Made by a program: the position numbers and the translations under genes. DNA of 64,000 nucleotides. Origin: an uncultured Faecalibacterium sp. Its GTDB lineage: Bacteria; Bacillota; Clostridia; Oscillospirales; Ruminococcaceae. This document shows, piece by piece, positions 62,004 to 64,000 of the stretch. Location: NCBI GenBank assembly GCA_944385995.1, contig CALWZL010000002.1, positions 1 to 64,000 of the forward strand, written 5' to 3'. Below the pieces are notes generated by a model. It was not told where the DNA came from and made no database searches. It was given only the letters and a program-made list of their open reading frames with translations. Numbering within the stretch: the first letter of the stretch is position 1; every line of letters begins with the position of its first letter.

Positions 62004-62876
62004 ATGTTGACAGGCAGACTCCACCCCTATCTGCCGGAACTTACAATCCGCGATTATGACACCTATCTGCGCTATATGCGCGGCGTCAGCTATCAGCTGT
62101 ACCTGGAGTACGGCTTTTTGGCCTATAGTTTCCTCCCCCACAAGGGCGGGACCCTGGCATTGCTGGCCGACAGCCTGGCGGGCCGGCAGGCCACCTGCCG
62201 GAATATCCGGCTGCCGGGCAGCTTGTCGCCGGTGCCGGTGATGTGCCAGACCCGGGGCATCCGGCTGGCCGCCCAAATTGAGGTGCTGATGAGCTGGCAC
62301 CGGCTCCAGGACCGCCGAAACTCCGAGCTGCCCTTCTGCCAGAAGGTCCAGCGGCTGGTCCAGCGGTTCACCCTCTACCGGGCCTACCGCAAGGCTGTCC
62401 AGGAAGAGCCGGCTCTGGAGCGGATTTTCTATCAGCAGCGGGCCCAGGCGGTGGCACAGCATCAGCTGCGGGGCCAGAATTACGCGGTGGCTTCCGAGCC
62501 CATGAGCAATGTCTACGGGGCACTGTTCTCGGTGCTGGCCCCCGACGACCCGGTTCAGCGCAAAAATATGCGGTACATTGGCAGCTGCATCGGCAAGGCC
62601 TTTTATCTGCTGGATAAGGCCGAACGCCACCAGCGGGACCAGAAAGAGGACCGCTACAACGTCTTTCTGGCCAACGGCCTCAGCGGGGAGGCCGCCAAGG
62701 AAAACGCCCGCCGTCAGGCCATTGCATCCATCAACGACCTGTCCCGGGTTTACACCCTGATGGATGTCAAACTCAACCGTTCCCTGCTGGATAACATTAT
62801 GATCCTGGGCCTGCGGGACACCGTGGACCCCCTGGAGCACGGCTCCTGGGATCTGAATTGGGAGCTTCCGTTATGA
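62004..62876 (+). CDS. DUF5685-like protein of unknown function
   Basis: 290 residues, soluble and helical. The opening MLTGRLHPYLPELTIRDYDTYLRYMRGVSYQLYLEYGFLA and the later YIGSCIGKAFYLLDKAERHQRDQKEDRYNVFL follow the DUF5685 layout. The Cys residues and the Asp cluster that family members usually carry after the tyrosine-rich start and in the LIDAxDD stretch are replaced here, so it may be an inactive or divergent form. The ATG at 62004 has GGAGG about 8 nt upstream. It overlaps the next gene by ATGA. Confidence 0.65.
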   Translation: MLTGRLHPYLPELTIRDYDTYLRYMRGVSYQLYLEYGFLAYSFLPHKGGTLALLADSLAGRQATCRNIRLPGSLSPVPVMCQTRGIRLAAQIEVLMSWHRLQDRRNSELPFCQKVQRLVQRFTLYRAYRKAVQEEPALERIFYQQRAQAVAQHQLRGQNYAVASEPMSNVYGALFSVLAPDDPVQRKNMRYIGSCIGKAFYLLDKAERHQRDQKEDRYNVFLANGLSGEAAKENARRQAIASINDLSRVYTLMDVKLNRSLLDNIMILGLRDTVDPLEHGSWDLNWELPL

Positions 62877-63430
62877 AACGACACACCAATCCAAGCTGGT
62901 CGATTGCCCTGTGCGGGATGGTGGTAGCCCTCTCGGTGGTGCTGATGCTCCTGGGAGCCATCATCCCCATCGCTATGTTCATCGCCCCCGCCGTCGGGGG
63001 TATTTTCATAGGGTTTGTGGCCATCGAATGCGGCCGGCGCTACGCCTGGACCACCTACGGGGCCGCCAGCCTGTTGGGGCTCCTCTTTGTGCCCGACAAA
63101 GAGACGGCCCTCTTCTTTGTGGCGCTGCTGGGGTATTATCCCCTGGTCAAACCGCACCTGGACCGGCTGCGGCCCGCTGTGGTGCGGGTGGGGGCGAAAA
63201 TATTGCTCTGCAATGGCTCGGTCCTGCTCCTGTATGGGGTGCTGATGCTGTTTTTCACCGGGGGCGAGATGGCCGCCGAACTCGAAGCCGCCGCCCTGGT
63301 GATGGCGGCAGTCACCCTCCTGATCGGGAATGTGGCCTTTCTGCTCTTCGATAAGGCCCTGGCCAACCTGCTGAAGCTGTATCAAATGCTGTGGCAGCCC
63401 CGTCTGCATAAGATGCTGGGCAAGCGATAG
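62873..63430 (+). CDS. Polytopic membrane protein of unknown function
   Basis: 185 residues with about five or six hydrophobic segments and a short basic N-terminus (MKRHTNPS) and C-terminus. The PAVGGIFIGFVAIECGRR loop and PDKETALFFVALLGYYPLVKPHLDR recall small membrane proteins annotated as ECF-transporter S-like in gut Firmicutes, but no ATPase or T component is near. The start overlaps the upstream stop. Function unknown. Confidence 0.7.
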   Translation: MKRHTNPSWSIALCGMVVALSVVLMLLGAIIPIAMFIAPAVGGIFIGFVAIECGRRYAWTTYGAASLLGLLFVPDKETALFFVALLGYYPLVKPHLDRLRPAVVRVGAKILLCNGSVLLLYGVLMLFFTGGEMAAELEAAALVMAAVTLLIGNVAFLLFDKALANLLKLYQMLWQPRLHKMLGKR

Positions 63431-63477
63431 ATTCCAAAAAGGATGAAAAGGGGGGATGTGTACCCTTGGTTGAGAAA

Positions 63478-63628
63478 AAGCGCCGGGCCACACGGGTGAC
63501 AGCCGTGAGGGTGACGAGGGGAAGGATCATCGAAAGATTCGGCGGATGTTCTTCCGGCTGATGGCTGTACCAGCCGATAGAGAGGAGCAAAAAACGGCAG
63601 CAATACCGCAACAGATCTCTTCAAAGCA
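63478..63628 (+). ncRNA. glmS ribozyme
   Basis: A glucosamine-6-phosphate-dependent self-cleaving leader. The cleavage-site core AAGCGCC (A63479/G63480) is followed by the conserved GTGACGAGG, ATCGAAAGATTCGGCGGATG and TTCCGGCTGATGGCTG, then the pseudoknot/P4 region ending CTTCAAAGC. It lies 100 nt upstream of glmS. Cleavage lowers glmS mRNA when GlcN6P is plentiful. Confidence 0.95.
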
Positions 63629-63653
63629 AGCCATACTGTGAATACAATCGTAA

Positions 63654-63673
63654 GGGCGGCCCCTGTGCCGCCC
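63654..63673 (+). other. Hairpin between ribozyme and glmS
   Basis: GGGCGGC pairs with GCCGCCC. A second weaker stem, CAGG/CCTG around a C-run/G-run, follows before the RBS. Neither has a T run. Confidence 0.5.
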
Positions 63674-63729
63674 GGGAAGCTGAGCAGGCCCCGGAAAGGG
63701 GTTCCTGCCGGCATGGAGGTGTTTTGCTT

Positions 63730-64000
63730 ATGTGTGGCATTGTAGGCTATGTGGGCGCCCGCTGCGCCCAGGATGTATTGCTGGATGGTCTGACCAAACT
63801 GGAGTACCGGGGATATGATTCGGCCGGCGTGGCCCTGCAGACCCAGGGGTCCATTCGGGTCATCAAGACCAAGGGACGCTTGACCGCTCTGCGGGCCAAA
63901 CTGGCCCAGGAGACGGCCGCAGGGCTGCCGGTGACCCATTGCGGCATCGGCCATACCCGCTGGGCCACCCACGGGGAACCCAGCGATGTCAACAGCCATC
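63730..64000 (+). CDS. glmS: Glutamine-fructose-6-phosphate aminotransferase, N-terminal part only
   Basis: Makes glucosamine-6-phosphate from fructose-6-phosphate and glutamine, the entry to amino-sugar and peptidoglycan synthesis. The visible 90 residues are the glutaminase domain: MCGIVGYVG places the catalytic Cys at position 2, followed by [13 protein letters not shown] and [20 protein letters not shown] precedes the ATG. The remaining ~510 residues lie beyond the window. Regulated by the adjoining ribozyme. Confidence 0.97.
   Translation, partial: MCGIVGYVGARCAQDVLLDGLTKLEYRGYDSAGVALQTQGSIRVIKTKGRLTALRAKLAQETAAGLPVTHCGIGHTRWATHGEPSDVNSH

Overview
The window looks like chromosome of an anaerobic gut Firmicute of the Oscillospiraceae/Ruminococcaceae type (Faecalibacterium, Gemmiger or Subdoligranulum-like; this is inference). 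The reasons are GC-rich coding DNA with strong NNC/NNG codon use, AGGAGG ribosome sites, sigma-A promoters of the TTGACA-17-TATAAT type, a glmS ribozyme, class A RNase P RNA, a Na+-pump decarboxylase subunit, L-lactate dehydrogenase, a BglG-family antiterminator, c-di-AMP and (p)ppGpp enzymes, and a yabP/yabQ sporulation block. I see no prophage, insertion sequence, CRISPR array or plasmid function. The one clearly foreign-looking patch is a 131-bp inverted repeat around an AT-rich core at 23086-23629.

Layout. 1-2341: decarboxylase beta subunit (-), tRNA-Tyr with a duplicated promoter, and a secreted FMN-binding lipoprotein (-). 2730-5570: TRAP transporter dctPQM. 5843-9184: glucose-type PTS EIICBA and its antiterminator, behind a RAT/terminator switch (-). 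9373-11161: lactate dehydrogenase and an iron-sulfur protein (-), with an operator centred at -41.5. 11290-14284: a small P-loop kinase (-) and a secreted FMN/FAD reductase (+). 14382-17249: proCBA (-). 17445-21015: two related lipoproteins, a MraY-like transferase, and a small membrane protein with an XRE regulator. 21059-23106: one-carbon operon (formyl-THF cyclo-ligase, fchA, folD). 23609-32574: a nucleoside salvage locus (-), with deoD, cdd, BMP-type binding lipoprotein, ABC ATPase, two permeases, a kinase-acetyltransferase fusion and pdp. 32643-36126: M23/LysM/G5 peptidase, an rRNA pseudouridine synthase and rnpB. 36284-41842: nadE, a NusG-II protein, an LCP protein and a phosphohexomutase.

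42122-56364 is one long same-strand run: ispDF, cdaA, cdaR, an FAD protein, an XpaC-like protein, recJ, rel, dtd, a metallo-beta-lactamase-fold protein, hemZ and a uridine kinase-like gene. It is followed by a zinc-ribbon protein and then mazG-hup-rqcP-yabP-yabQ-divIC-yabR, which is the Bacillus yabN-yabR order with an HU gene inserted. The window ends with an RNA methyltransferase, two poorly known proteins, and a glmS ribozyme with the start of glmS.

The points most worth a second look are these. The inverted repeat writes the same six-residue tail onto two unrelated enzymes. FolD lacks both cyclohydrolase residues and sits next to FchA. One palindromic -35 hexamer appears to serve two divergent promoters, for rluA-type synthase and rnpB. 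A dyad sits exactly at -41.5 of the iron-sulfur/ldh operon. The secreted flavin reductase has lost the fumarate-type active-site motifs.
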